NCBI GenBank assembly: GCA_963715055.1
Contig: CAVQRB010000006.1
Location: 1-64,000, forward strand
Direction of reading: 5' to 3'
DNA: 64,000 nucleotides
DNA from: CAVQRB01 sp963715055
GTDB taxonomy: Bacteria; Pseudomonadota; Alphaproteobacteria; Rhodobacterales; Rhodobacteraceae
In this document: piece after piece, positions 52,101-60,535 of the stretch
How the letters are laid out: every line of letters begins with the position of its first letter
Numbering within the stretch: the first letter of the stretch is position 1
Translations under genes and position numbers: made by a program
The notes under the pieces: generated by a model
The model's database searches: none
What the model was told of the DNA's origin: nothing
The model's input: only the letters and a program-made list of their open reading frames with translations

Positions 52101-52964
52101 ACCCTTGCGCTTGACCACCTGCAAGGCCACTGAATTCTCGCCATTGAACCGCGCCGTGCCGGAGCGGTCCTCGAAGGTCAGGTTGATCTCCGCAAGATCG
52201 CCCAGCGTCACGACGCGGTCGCCATTGGTCTTGACGGGCAGGTTGTAGATGTCGCGCGGTTCGTCGAAGGAGGAGGGGATCTTTACCGCGAAAGTGCCCT
52301 GATCGGTCTCGACCTCGCCCGCGGCGATGAGCTGGTTGTTGTTCTGGACGGTGCTGATCAGTTCGCCCGCGGTGACGTTGTAGGCCTCAAGGCGCAGGGG
52401 GTCGATCAGCACTTCCACCATCTCGTCGCGCGAGCCCGCGATGCCGGCCTCGAGCACGGCGTCGATGTTTTCCAGATCGTCCTGCAGGTCCTTGGCGATC
52501 CGGATCATCGTGCGTTCGGGCAAGGGGCCGGTGAGGTTCACGATGATGATCGGGAATTCGGAAAAGTTGATTTCGTTGATCGAATACTGCTCGGCCCCGT
52601 CGGGAAACTTCGCTTCCGCCTTGCCCATGGCATCGCGCACGTCGGCGAGGATCTTGGTCTTGTCCCATCCGAATTCGAACTCCAGCGCCACGCCCGCGTA
52701 GTTTTCGGCCGCCGTGCCGGACATGCTCTTGAGCCCGTCGAGATCGGACAGTTCCGTCTCCATCGGCTTGACGAGCAGTGTTTCACTGTCCGCCGCCGAA
52801 ATGCCGGGGAAGGGCACCGAGACGAAGAGGGCGGGAATCTCGATGTCCGGCTCACCCTCTTTCGGCAGCGTGGAGTAGGAATAGCCGCCGACGACGAGGC
52901 TCAGCAGGATGAAGGCGATCACCATGCGGGCGCGGGTTGCGGCCCAATCGACGAGACCGGTCAT
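49158..52964 (-). CDS. RND efflux permease (HAE1-type) with an extended centre
   Basis: 1268 residues, against about 1030–1050 for typical HAE1 pumps. N-terminal MTGLVDWAATRARMVIAFILLSLVVGGYSYSTLPKEGEPDIEIP starts helix 1 and the porter domain. GMLVDGAIVVVEYADKRQREGVGP is the helix-4 proton-relay region with a conserved Asp. The second half repeats the topology and ends near LATAVVFGLGIATVLTLVVTPSMLAI. The extra length is mostly a hydrophobic insertion (residues about 505–640, roughly 51044–51450) that appears to add three or four membrane helices between the halves. It overlaps the adaptor gene by 4 bp. Confidence 0.92.
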   Translation of the reverse strand: MTGLVDWAATRARMVIAFILLSLVVGGYSYSTLPKEGEPDIEIPALFVSVPFPGISAADSETLLVKPMETELSDLDGLKSMSGTAAENYAGVALEFEFGWDKTKILADVRDAMGKAEAKFPDGAEQYSINEINFSEFPIIIVNLTGPLPERTMIRIAKDLQDDLENIDAVLEAGIAGSRDEMVEVLIDPLRLEAYNVTAGELISTVQNNNQLIAAGEVETDQGTFAVKIPSSFDEPRDIYNLPVKTNGDRVVTLGDLAEINLTFEDRSGTARFNGENSVALQVVKRKGFNLIDTAGIVKKLVADKQAQWPEGLRAAVEVGTSNDQSRIVDGMVQQLLGSVFTAIALVMIVVLAALGTRAALLVGFAIPTSFLLCFAFLALMGISISNIVMFGLILAVGMLVDGAIVVVEYADKRQREGVGPMTAYVEAAKRMFWPIISSTATTLCAFLPMLFWPGVPGEFMGMLPVTLIFVLSASLVVALIYLPVMGGVTGRLERWMSQGMQTVAGLAWYLHLALFPAAALMLLAAAVMGPIFAAIGARFASMDGLNLLGSVIPTFFFAFLLIVAAVFCLFVALGGFLLALVSAFALLTRMGRVGRWASGKLFRAETRRIDAGYRRSPFGHVIAAIAGNPVMPLVMAGAVFIFVGTTLIFYGNNNNGVEFFVESEPEQGIVYVLARGNLSLDEKDALVRQAEEIVLAHPGVINAFSFAGEGGLNTDSSGAATPKDMVGQVQFETIPWDDRADRPELDGDIIIAELTEELEAIPGVKIEILAQARGPASGKPVHLRLKGDDYGALIEAAGIARAHFDTTPGLTLIEDTRPLPGIDWQIDVDVEKAGRYGADVATVGAMVQLVTRGLMLDTMRVDSSDEEIDIRVRLPQEDRVLSTLDTLKVRTSDGLIPLSNFITRTPVPKLAEINRIDQKRYFDVKADVAPGLMKVVETVTRDGVEAEVILAMLRPAGADADITASDGSAYKITDRSAEASRDLQAGLDAGSLRLVPVNANERIAEITRWLDTQPLPAGIEYEWTGDQEEQAESQAFLQTAFSAALGLMFIILLAQFNSFYNAVLVLVAVVLSTTGVLIGMIVMDQTFSIIMTGTGIVALAGIVVNNNIILIDTYQEFSQYMPRIEAIIRTAQDRIRPVLLTTITTMAGLAPMMFGLSLNFAEGGYTINSPTALWWKQLATAVVFGLGIATVLTLVVTPSMLAIRVWATTYVRWIATLLAKLSMGRASRAARDWALLRDASRVGGEELIWVDDPSPAPMPTNALKAAE

Positions 52965-54202
52965 TGCCCGAGCTCCCGAAAGGTCGGCGCCACCTTGACG
53001 CCGGCGATGACATATTCCTGGCCGAGCACGATCACGTCGGCGACCGCGCCAAGCCCGGTGACCCAGACCCCCTGGGGCGTGTCGCGCATGAGCGAGACCG
53101 CATGGAATTCGACCGTATTGGACGCGTCGATGGTGCGCACGCCCAGCGTCCCCTCGTCGTTCAGCGTGAGCGCGGATTGCGGCAGCAGATGCGCGCTGGC
53201 ACCATCCGAGGCGATCAGGATTTCCGCCGTCTGACCGTCGCTGATGCGCTTGTCGGTATTGCTCACCTCGATCTCGACAAGGAAGGTCCGGGTGGTTTCA
53301 TCCGCCGTGCGAGACAGGAAGGTCACGCGCCCGGTGACATCGTCCTGTCCGGTGGCCAGTTTCGCCGAGGCGGTTGCCCCGACGGTGACGCGGGCGACTT
53401 CGGTTTCAGGCACGAAGCCCACAAGCTTGATCGGATCGAGCTGGATGATCGTCGCGCAATGCGCACCTGGTTGCAGAAGCTCGCCCAATTCAGCCGTATC
53501 GCTTTCCAGCAGCCCGCCGAAGGGTGCCCTGATGGTCAGAAGCTCGATCTCGCGCTCTGCGGCGGCCACTGCGGCCTGGGCGGATTGGATGCCCGATTGT
53601 GCCGTCTGCAAGCCTGCGCGCGCGGCTTCGACGCCTGCGAGCGCCGTGGCGACGGCCGCTTCGGAATTGGCGACGCGGGTTGTGGAGGCGAAGCCGCCTT
53701 CGCTCAGTTTGGAGGAGGCGTTCTGGATGATGCGCGCCTCGTCGAGTTGTGCCTGCGCCTGGGTGACGCGGGCTTCGGCTTCGGGCACGAATGCCCTCGC
53801 TTCCGCAAGCTGCGCCTGCGCCTGCGCGAGGCTCGCGCCGCGGGTGCCGGGATCGAGTTGGCAGAGCACATCGCCCGCCGCAACCTCGGCCCCCTTGCGC
53901 AGCGGTTCGGTGATCACGGTCGCAGAGGTTTCCGCGCGCACATCGACCCGCCGTGCCGCATTGGTCTGGCCGCGCAGGACGACGGCACTGTCGATCTGGC
54001 GGGCTTCCGAGCGTTGCACCACGACCTTCACCAGGGCCGCGCTGTCCTCGGGGATGGGATCCACAATTGTATTTTCGGCGGTGTCGACAGTCGCTTCGGT
54101 ATCCGCGCCGCCGGTCATTTCGATAAGTGTCGGACGCTCGAAGATGAAGAGATAGAGCACCGTCGAGACCGCAAGGGCCGCCAGGATTGAAAAGATGCGC
54201 AT
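52961..54202 (-). CDS. RND efflux periplasmic adaptor
   Basis: 413 residues. An N-terminal membrane anchor (IFSILAALAVSTVLYLFIF) is followed by a lipoyl-like domain (RRVDVRAETSATVITEPLRKGAEVAAGDVLCQLDP), a coiled-coil hairpin (SLAQAQAQLAEARAFVPEAEARVTQAQAQLDEARI) and beta-barrel/membrane-proximal parts. It links the inner-membrane permease encoded just downstream to an outer-membrane TolC-type channel. The 4-bp overlap with the permease gene shows they form one operon; the substrate is unknown. Confidence 0.92.
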   Translation of the reverse strand: MRIFSILAALAVSTVLYLFIFERPTLIEMTGGADTEATVDTAENTIVDPIPEDSAALVKVVVQRSEARQIDSAVVLRGQTNAARRVDVRAETSATVITEPLRKGAEVAAGDVLCQLDPGTRGASLAQAQAQLAEARAFVPEAEARVTQAQAQLDEARIIQNASSKLSEGGFASTTRVANSEAAVATALAGVEAARAGLQTAQSGIQSAQAAVAAAEREIELLTIRAPFGGLLESDTAELGELLQPGAHCATIIQLDPIKLVGFVPETEVARVTVGATASAKLATGQDDVTGRVTFLSRTADETTRTFLVEIEVSNTDKRISDGQTAEILIASDGASAHLLPQSALTLNDEGTLGVRTIDASNTVEFHAVSLMRDTPQGVWVTGLGAVADVIVLGQEYVIAGVKVAPTFRELGQ

Positions 54203-54417
54203 AACCGGTTTCTCGCTTACTCTGGACTGGCCGGCGTCCGTGAACGGACAGTGTTCCGGCGCGATCGTGGTAGTTCATTTACGCTGAACCGACCAGTTCA
54301 GATTAGAATTTTCCGCGTGCATGCGCAATGCCCTGCCGGGAGGTCCGTGCCGCCGGGTCTTGGCTTGAGCGCGGACCCGCTGTAAGAGGGGCCGAGCAAA
54401 CCAGCAGGCAGGCCGAC

Positions 54418-55095
54418 ATGAGCAACACAGACAGCTTCATCGACGAAGTCAATGACGAGGTACGGCGGGACCGGCTCTACGCTACCTTCCGTCGTTATGG
54501 CTGGATTGCGGCGCTTGCAGTGATCCTGATCGTCGCCGGCGCGGCCTGGACGGAATATCGAAAGGCGCAAGCGCGCGCCGAAGCCGAGGCGCTCGGCGAT
54601 CAGTTGTTGTCCGCCCTGGCCTCCGAGACGCCCGCAATGCGCGCGGCGAACCTCGCGGAGGTGCCGCAGACGTCCACAGGGGCACAGGCGGTCGCAGGTT
54701 TCCTTGAGGCGGCCGAGACGCAGGCTGCCGGAGACGCGGCGTCAGCGGTTGCGGCGCTCGACGCGATTGCGGTGAATGGCGAATTGCCGGAAATCTACCG
54801 CCAGATCGCCGCGTTCAAATCCCTGCTGTTGCAGGCTGAAACGATGGATGCCGCGACCCGGCGCCAGCAGTTTTCGGCGCTCGCTCTTCCTGGCGCGCCG
54901 CTGCGGCTTCTGGCGCTCGAGCAACTGGCCCTGATCGATATCGCCGAAGGTGCGACGGCCTCGGCGCTGGAAAGGTATCAGTCGATCCTGTCGGATGCCG
55001 CCGTCACCTCGGACTTGCAACAGCGCGCCTTACAGGTGATTGTGTCGCTCGGCGGCACGCCCGATCTTGGCGCCTTGCCGAACGCGGAAAACTGA
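54418..55095 (+). CDS. YfgM-like tetratricopeptide membrane protein
   Basis: 225 residues from ATG 54418. Cytoplasmic N-terminus (SFIDEVNDEVRRDRLYATFRRYG), one membrane helix (WIAALAVILIVAGAAWTEY, residues about 29–47) and a periplasmic TPR-like domain. The family (COG2976/TPR_21) includes YfgM, an ancillary SecYEG subunit that works with periplasmic chaperones. It is followed by BamB and Der, the same order as yfgM–bamB–der in E. coli, supporting the assignment. Confidence 0.85.
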   Translation: MSNTDSFIDEVNDEVRRDRLYATFRRYGWIAALAVILIVAGAAWTEYRKAQARAEAEALGDQLLSALASETPAMRAANLAEVPQTSTGAQAVAGFLEAAETQAAGDAASAVAALDAIAVNGELPEIYRQIAAFKSLLLQAETMDAATRRQQFSALALPGAPLRLLALEQLALIDIAEGATASALERYQSILSDAAVTSDLQQRALQVIVSLGGTPDLGALPNAEN

Positions 55096-55171
55096 TCGGC
55101 GCGACGAAGATGGTCCGGACTTGAGCGCAACTCAGCAGGGCCCAAGGACAGAAAGACAAGGCGAGCAGGGC

Positions 55172-56527
55172 ATGATGGCAATCCGCAAGACGATACCCGG
55201 ATCCCGGGGGAAGAGATGGGTCTGTGCCGCACTGGCCGCATCGCTTCTGCTCACGGCCTGCGGCGAAGATGTGGTCAACCTGCCCGGCAAGCGCGAGAGC
55301 ATCCGGTCGATCACCGGCGAGGAGACCGAGGTCGTGGCCTCCGCTGGGGCGAACCAAGCCCGTCCGATCGCACTTGGGGCTGCGACCGTGAATGCGGGAT
55401 GGACGCAAGCCAGCGGCACGCCCGCGTTCCGCGCAAGCCATCCAGCGCTTTCCGCCACGCCCCGACTGGCCTGGAGCGCTAACATCGGCGACGGCGACAG
55501 CCGCAAACGCCGCATCACCGCATCGCCGGTGGTCGCGGGGGGGCTTGTCTATACGCTCGACGCGGGCACGACGGTGACGGCGACATCAACCGCTGGCGGG
55601 ACAGTCTGGCAGCGGCGTATCGATCCCCTGCGGGACGGCGACGACAGTTCCACGGGCGGCGGGCTCGCGGTCAAGGACGGGCGGCTCTATGTTTCGCTCG
55701 GCGTCGGCGTGCTGGTGGCACTCGATGCAGGCTCGGGTGGCGAAATCTGGCGCCAGCAACTCGACGCAACCGCTTCCGGGGCGCCTTCTGCCTTCGGCGA
55801 TCTGGTCTATGTCACCTCTGGCGACGATACCGGATGGGCGCTGTCGGCAGCGGACGGGCGGGTCGCCTGGCAGGTGACCGGATCGCCGGATGTCAACAAC
55901 GTGCTCGGCGCACCGGCACCGGCGCTCTCGGATGATCTTGCGATCTTCGCCTTCGGGTCCGGCGAGGTGCAGGCGCTGTTCCGTCAGGGCGGTCTGCGGC
56001 GTTGGGAAGCATCGGTGCTCGGTCAGCGCTTCGGGCAATCTCTCAGCACGGTTGGCGATGTGACCGGCGCGCCGGTGATCTCCGGGCAGAGCGTCTATGT
56101 CGGCAACCAGTCTGGACGCCTTGTCGCGCTGAACCTCGGCTCGGGCGCACGGCGCTGGACGGCGAACGATGGGGCCATCGGGCCGATCGTGCCGGCGGGC
56201 GACAGCGTGTTCTTCGTCTCCGATATCAACCAGCTCGTGCGGGTCGACGCCTCCGACGGCAGCCGCATCTGGGCGGTCGACCTTCCGAATTTCGTGAAGG
56301 ACAGGCCGCGCCGTCGGTCGCAGGTCTTCGCCAACCATGGCCCGCTGCTCGCAGGTGGTCGCATCCATGTGGCCTCGGACGATGGCACGCTGCGCAGTTT
56401 CGACCCCACCAACGGAGCGCTTGTCGCGACCACAGAGCTTCCGGATGGTGCAACGTCAGATCCCGTCGTGGCGGGCGGTGTGCTCTATGTCGTGTCGTCA
56501 AAAGGTCAATTGCACGCTTTCCGTTGA
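55172..56527 (+). CDS. bamB: Outer-membrane assembly lipoprotein BamB-like
   Basis: 451 residues from ATG 55172. Lipoprotein signal with lipobox LLTAC (Cys about residue 29). An eight-bladed PQQ-like beta-propeller follows, with repeated modules such as GGLVYTLDAGTTVTATSTAGGTVWQRR, GRLYVSLGVGVLVALDAGSGGEIW and VYVGNQSGRLVALNLGSGARRW. BamB supports BamA in inserting outer-membrane proteins. It is somewhat longer than the E. coli protein because of an N-terminal linker. It sits between the YfgM-like gene and der. Confidence 0.9.
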   Translation: MMAIRKTIPGSRGKRWVCAALAASLLLTACGEDVVNLPGKRESIRSITGEETEVVASAGANQARPIALGAATVNAGWTQASGTPAFRASHPALSATPRLAWSANIGDGDSRKRRITASPVVAGGLVYTLDAGTTVTATSTAGGTVWQRRIDPLRDGDDSSTGGGLAVKDGRLYVSLGVGVLVALDAGSGGEIWRQQLDATASGAPSAFGDLVYVTSGDDTGWALSAADGRVAWQVTGSPDVNNVLGAPAPALSDDLAIFAFGSGEVQALFRQGGLRRWEASVLGQRFGQSLSTVGDVTGAPVISGQSVYVGNQSGRLVALNLGSGARRWTANDGAIGPIVPAGDSVFFVSDINQLVRVDASDGSRIWAVDLPNFVKDRPRRRSQVFANHGPLLAGGRIHVASDDGTLRSFDPTNGALVATTELPDGATSDPVVAGGVLYVVSSKGQLHAFR

Positions 56528-56576
56528 CGCCAAGCTGCGCTAAAGCGCAGGCTTACCCTGGCTCGGAGCCTTCGAG

Positions 56577-58055
56577 ATGTCATTTACCCTCGCCATCGTG
56601 GGGCGGCCCAATGTGGGCAAATCCACCCTGTTCAATCGGCTGGTCGGCAAGCGGCTGGCACTCGTCGACGACCAGCCCGGGGTGACGCGCGACCTGCGCG
56701 AGGGCGCGGCACGGCTTGCCGATCTGCGCTTCACGGTGATCGACACGGCTGGCCTCGAGGAGGTCACCGACGACAGCCTGCAAGGCCGGATGCGGCGGCT
56801 CACTGAACGCGCGGTGGACATGGCCGACATCTGCCTTTTCATGATCGACGCGCGGGTGGGGGTGACGCCGTCCGATCTGGTCTTCGCCGAGATCCTGCGC
56901 AAGCGCTCCGCCCATGTGATCCTGGCGGCCAACAAGGCCGAGGGAAATGCAGCCGAGGCTGGTTATCTCGAGGCCTTCTCGCTGGGCCTTGGCGAGCCGG
57001 TACGGCTCTCGGCGGAACATGGCGAAGGGCTGATGGACCTCTATTCGCTGCTGGCACCGCTCGCGGATGCCTATGCCGAACGCGCTGAAGCCGATGCCCC
57101 GGATGTGGATGTGACGCTGGACGAGGACGACGGCGACATGGAGGCCGCGGTGCCGGTGCCGACGGCTTCGAAGCCCTTGCAGGTGGCGGTCGTCGGACGT
57201 CCCAACGCGGGCAAATCGACGCTGATCAACAAGATCCTCGGCGAGGATCGCCTGCTGACTGGTCCCGAAGCCGGGATTACCCGGGATGCGATCTCGCTTC
57301 GTATCGACTGGGCGGGGCCGGACGGGGTGGCGGTGCCAATGCGGATCTTCGATACCGCGGGTATGCGCAAGAAGGCCAAGGTACAGGAAAAGCTGGAAAA
57401 ACTGTCGGTCAGCGACGGCCTGCGGGCGGTCAAGTTCGCGGAGATCGTGGTCGTGCTGATCGATGCGGCGATCCCTTTCGAGCAGCAGGACCTGCGCATT
57501 GCCGATCTCGCTGAGCGCGAAGGCCGCGCGGTGGTGCTGGCGGTGAACAAATGGGACATCGAGGAGGACCGGCAGGGCAAGTTGCGGGATTTGCAGGAAA
57601 GCTTCGAGCGACTGTTGCCGCAGTTGCGCGGTGCGCCGATGGTCACGGTCTCGGCCAAGACCGGGCGCGGGCTCGACCGGCTGCACGCTGCGATCATGCG
57701 GGCCTATGAGGTCTGGAACCGCCGCATCACCACCGCGCAGCTCAACCGCTGGCTCACCGGCATGCTCGAGGCGCATCCGCCGCCCGCACCGCAGGGCAAG
57801 CGGATCAAGCTGCGCTACATGACCCAGGCCAAGACCCGCCCGCCGGGTTTCGTGGTGATGTGCTCGCATCCCGACAAGGTGCCCGAAAGCTATTCGCGTT
57901 ATCTGGTCAACGGGTTACGGCTCGATTTCGACATGCCGGGCACGCCGATCCGGCTCTGGATGCGCGGGCAGAACGATGCCAACCCCTACAAGGGCCGCAA
58001 GAAGGCCGCCCCCTCGAAACTCCGCAAGCACACCGAGGGCCGCCGCAAGACCTGA
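56577..58055 (+). CDS. der: Ribosome-assembly GTPase Der (EngA)
   Basis: 492 residues with the diagnostic two G domains. First: GRPNVGKSTLFNRLVGKR with DTAGLEE and NKAEG. Second, near residue 205: GRPNAGKSTLINKILGEDR with DTAGMRKKAKVQEKLEK and NKWD. The C-terminal KH-like domain (RKGFVVMCSHPDKVPESYSRYLVNGLR type) ends in a basic tail (KGRKKAAPSKLRKHTEGRRKT). Essential for 50S maturation. It starts 50 bp after bamB, likely the same operon. Confidence 0.96.
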   Translation: MSFTLAIVGRPNVGKSTLFNRLVGKRLALVDDQPGVTRDLREGAARLADLRFTVIDTAGLEEVTDDSLQGRMRRLTERAVDMADICLFMIDARVGVTPSDLVFAEILRKRSAHVILAANKAEGNAAEAGYLEAFSLGLGEPVRLSAEHGEGLMDLYSLLAPLADAYAERAEADAPDVDVTLDEDDGDMEAAVPVPTASKPLQVAVVGRPNAGKSTLINKILGEDRLLTGPEAGITRDAISLRIDWAGPDGVAVPMRIFDTAGMRKKAKVQEKLEKLSVSDGLRAVKFAEIVVVLIDAAIPFEQQDLRIADLAEREGRAVVLAVNKWDIEEDRQGKLRDLQESFERLLPQLRGAPMVTVSAKTGRGLDRLHAAIMRAYEVWNRRITTAQLNRWLTGMLEAHPPPAPQGKRIKLRYMTQAKTRPPGFVVMCSHPDKVPESYSRYLVNGLRLDFDMPGTPIRLWMRGQNDANPYKGRKKAAPSKLRKHTEGRRKT

Positions 58056-58068
58056 GGCCGTCGGTCTT

Positions 58069-58773
58069 TCAGCCGCGGCGCAAGGCTTTCCAGACCGGCA
58101 GGATCAGGGCCGCAGCCCCACCACCCGCGAGGGCTGCCACGCTGGGGGCCGTGCTGGCGTTCTGCACCACGATGCCCACCAGCGCCCAGATGACGCCGAT
58201 CCCATATGTCGGCACGCGGCCCAAGGTGTTCTGCACGGCCGAGGCGATGATCAGCGCGAGGAAGATGAAGACGACCGCCGCCGTCGTGGCGCCGGTATAG
58301 CCATAGCCTGCCGCCAGCAGACCGAGCGAGACGCAACTCGCTGCACTGAGCCAACCGGCGTAGAGCCCAACCGGCAGCGCGGCCCAACCCGCATCGCTCC
58401 GCGGTGCGCGGTAGAGGGCGATCAGGGCGGTGATCAGCATCGCCCAGATGAGCAAGGTGGCCCCGATGGGCGTGCGCACCGCCACGGCGAGCCAGACCGA
58501 GCCAATGGCCAGCGAGACGCAGAGCGGCACCCGCATGGCATGCCAGGTTGCGTCCTCAGACCGGCGCAGCGCCCCATAGCCCATGCCGATCACGAGCCAG
58601 AGGTAGATCAGCCCCCAGATCGCGAAAGCATAACCAGCAGGCTGAACCGGCGGGTCGATCTGCGGCACCGGAAAGCGGTCGGGATCAAAGCCGCCGAAGT
58701 CGGGCACCCAGAGGGTGGATCCCGCAAAGGTCAGGGTGAGCAGGGCACAAAGATAGGCGATCGGTCGTTTCAT
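58069..58773 (-). CDS. TspO/MBR-related membrane protein
   Basis: 234 residues from ATG 58773, with about seven hydrophobic segments. The motif PAGYAFAIWGLIYLWLVIGMGYGALRR recalls tryptophan-rich sensory (TspO/MBR) proteins, but the protein is longer than classical five-helix TspO (about 150–160 residues), so it belongs to the wider related group. Function unclear; TspO proteins bind porphyrins. The longer frame to 58908 is arginine/proline-rich and rejected. It is convergent with der (13 bp). Confidence 0.7.
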   Translation of the reverse strand: MKRPIAYLCALLTLTFAGSTLWVPDFGGFDPDRFPVPQIDPPVQPAGYAFAIWGLIYLWLVIGMGYGALRRSEDATWHAMRVPLCVSLAIGSVWLAVAVRTPIGATLLIWAMLITALIALYRAPRSDAGWAALPVGLYAGWLSAASCVSLGLLAAGYGYTGATTAAVVFIFLALIIASAVQNTLGRVPTYGIGVIWALVGIVVQNASTAPSVAALAGGGAAALILPVWKALRRG

Positions 58774-58897
58774 CAGTGGCTTTCTTCGGTGTTGGGCGGC
58801 CCATGCAGGTTTTCGCACAGGGCGTCTCCTGCATATAGCGCTTGTCGGACCCCGCGCCCACAGGCTAGGAGGCGGCAGGGCGAAAAGGGGCGAGGCG

Positions 58898-59389
58898 ATG
58901 CAGGACACCAGAGATGACGAGATACTGGCGACGGTCGCAGCCTCGGCTGGCCGCAGGATTCTCGGGATCGGGATGCTGGCGTTTCTCGGGGTGCTGGTGA
59001 TCTATGTCGCGCTGGCGAATCCACCGGCGCTTGGCTGGCAAATTTTCCTGATCGCGGTGGGCACTGTTGCGCTGATGGTGGCGGACGCCATGCGGCGCTC
59101 GACGGCTTTCCGGCTGGAGTTGACCCGCGAGGTCCTGCGCGACAGCGGCGGCGACGTGATTGCCCGTGTCGCCGAGATCACCTCGATCGACCGCGGTGCC
59201 TTTGCCTTCAAACCCTCCAACGGGTTTCTGCTGCGTACCTCCGTCTCCGCCGCCCGGAAGTGGCGCCCGGGGCTTTGGTGGCGGATGGGCTCGCGGGTTG
59301 GCGTCGGCGGCATGACCCCGGGACGTCAGACCAAGTACATGGCGGAGATCATCGCGGTCATGCTCGCCGAGCGCGAGAACGACACCTGA
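58898..59389 (+). CDS. Membrane protein of unknown function
   Basis: 163 residues. Two membrane helices (ILGIGMLAFLGVLVIYVALA and WQIFLIAVGTVALMVADAM, residues about 21–65) precede a cytoplasmic beta-rich domain (FRLELTREVLRDSGGDVIARVAEITSIDRGAFAFKPSNGFLLRT) that looks PH-like. The pattern suits small PH-domain membrane proteins, but I cannot name a family. It is convergent with the Tad genes. Confidence 0.65.
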   Translation: MQDTRDDEILATVAASAGRRILGIGMLAFLGVLVIYVALANPPALGWQIFLIAVGTVALMVADAMRRSTAFRLELTREVLRDSGGDVIARVAEITSIDRGAFAFKPSNGFLLRTSVSAARKWRPGLWWRMGSRVGVGGMTPGRQTKYMAEIIAVMLAERENDT

Positions 59390-59393
59390 TGTA

Positions 59394-59960
59394 TCAGGCG
59401 TCGCTCCAGGTGATGTTCGGCGCGTAGCGCGGGCGCGTGAAGATGAAGTTGTGGATGTCATGCGACACGATGCCGACGTTGAAAGGCGCCTGGTATCGGC
59501 TCCAGGTCTCCACGACAGTGATGGATTCGAAATTCGGCATGATCGGGAGAAATTCGCGCCAGCCCGCCACTTCAGCGTCCGTGGCCTCCGGCTCGGTGCC
59601 GTTCGACTTGGACCAGTCCTTCATGTAGGTGTCGCTCGCCGCATCGTACCAGACGGCAGTCACCCTGAGGCTGGTTTCATTCGATGAACGGATCAACGTG
59701 TCGAACAACTCGCGGGAGCCGGTCAGGAACGCGAGATCGATTGCATCGGGCTGTCGGGACACAAGATCGCCGATCGTATAGGCGGCCTTCTGGTTGAGGC
59801 TGTGTTGACGGTAGGCGTCGAAGATCACCACCAGCGCGAGGAAAGCCCAGAAGAGCACCGGGATGATGATCATGGCCTCGACGGCGAGGTTGCCATCCTC
59901 ACGACGCCAGAAGCTTTTTGTCCCGGCCTGCTTTTTCAGGATACCGACGGAGATACGCAT
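59394..59960 (-). CDS. TadE/TadF-like pseudopilin
   Basis: 188 residues. The N-terminus carries a basic stretch and then a TadE-type membrane segment (FWRREDGNLAVEAMIIIPVLFWAFLALVVIFDAYRQ, residues about 18–53) with the acidic residue at the fifth position of the helix used in prepilin processing. The remainder is periplasmic. Tad minor pseudopilins help assemble Flp pili or act in secretion. Its start is one base from the next TadE gene's stop, in the same operon. Confidence 0.8.
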   Translation of the reverse strand: MRISVGILKKQAGTKSFWRREDGNLAVEAMIIIPVLFWAFLALVVIFDAYRQHSLNQKAAYTIGDLVSRQPDAIDLAFLTGSRELFDTLIRSSNETSLRVTAVWYDAASDTYMKDWSKSNGTEPEATDAEVAGWREFLPIMPNFESITVVETWSRYQAPFNVGIVSHDIHNFIFTRPRYAPNITWSDA

Positions 59961-60535
59961 CAGATGGGCTCCTGTACGAAGGCGGAAGTGGACACCATGG
60001 CGGCTTTACCTGCGCCGTCCTTTGCGAAGCTGAAACCGAGACCCGTGGTCGGGAAGATCGGATCGAATTTCACACAGGCACGCATCACCATGAGTTCGTG
60101 CTCCGCGCCATTGATGAAGTTGCGCGGCGGATTGACCGGTTCGGATACATCCACGCAGTCGGCCCGCGCATCCAGGGCAACGAAGGCGCGCGGGTCGCGC
60201 GGCATCATTTCAAGGCGCAGCGTCGAGGCGCAGTTGTCGGTGGTGCCGGAGCTCAGGAAACCTGCGTTCTGGCAGATCATCGCTTTGACGAGGTTGTGAT
60301 CGAGATCGGGGATACCATCGTTGTTGGCATCGAGGCCGGTATTGAGGCGGATCGTGCGCACCGTCATGTCGAGACCGCGGTCGAGGAACATCTGCCGCAT
60401 CGCGAAGATGCCGAATTCGACCGATGCGAGGAACATGCTGAAGAAAAGCGGCACGAGGATCACGAATTCGATCGTCATGCTGCCGTCCTCGCGGCGCGTG
60501 AAGCGCCGGAAGGAGGAGAGGATGCGGCGGATCAT
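59960..60535 (-). CDS. TadE-like pseudopilin
   Basis: 191 residues. N-terminal RRFTRREDGSMTIEFVILVPLFFSMFLASVEFGIFAMRQMFLDRG is the TadE signature: a Gly-Ser-like site before TIEF and one membrane helix. The periplasmic part has cysteines (CQNAGF, NCAST, ADCVD, RACVKFD) likely to form disulfides. It overlaps the TadG gene stop by 4 bp and is followed at once by the TadE/F gene. Confidence 0.88.
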   Translation of the reverse strand: MIRRILSSFRRFTRREDGSMTIEFVILVPLFFSMFLASVEFGIFAMRQMFLDRGLDMTVRTIRLNTGLDANNDGIPDLDHNLVKAMICQNAGFLSSGTTDNCASTLRLEMMPRDPRAFVALDARADCVDVSEPVNPPRNFINGAEHELMVMRACVKFDPIFPTTGLGFSFAKDGAGKAAMVSTSAFVQEPI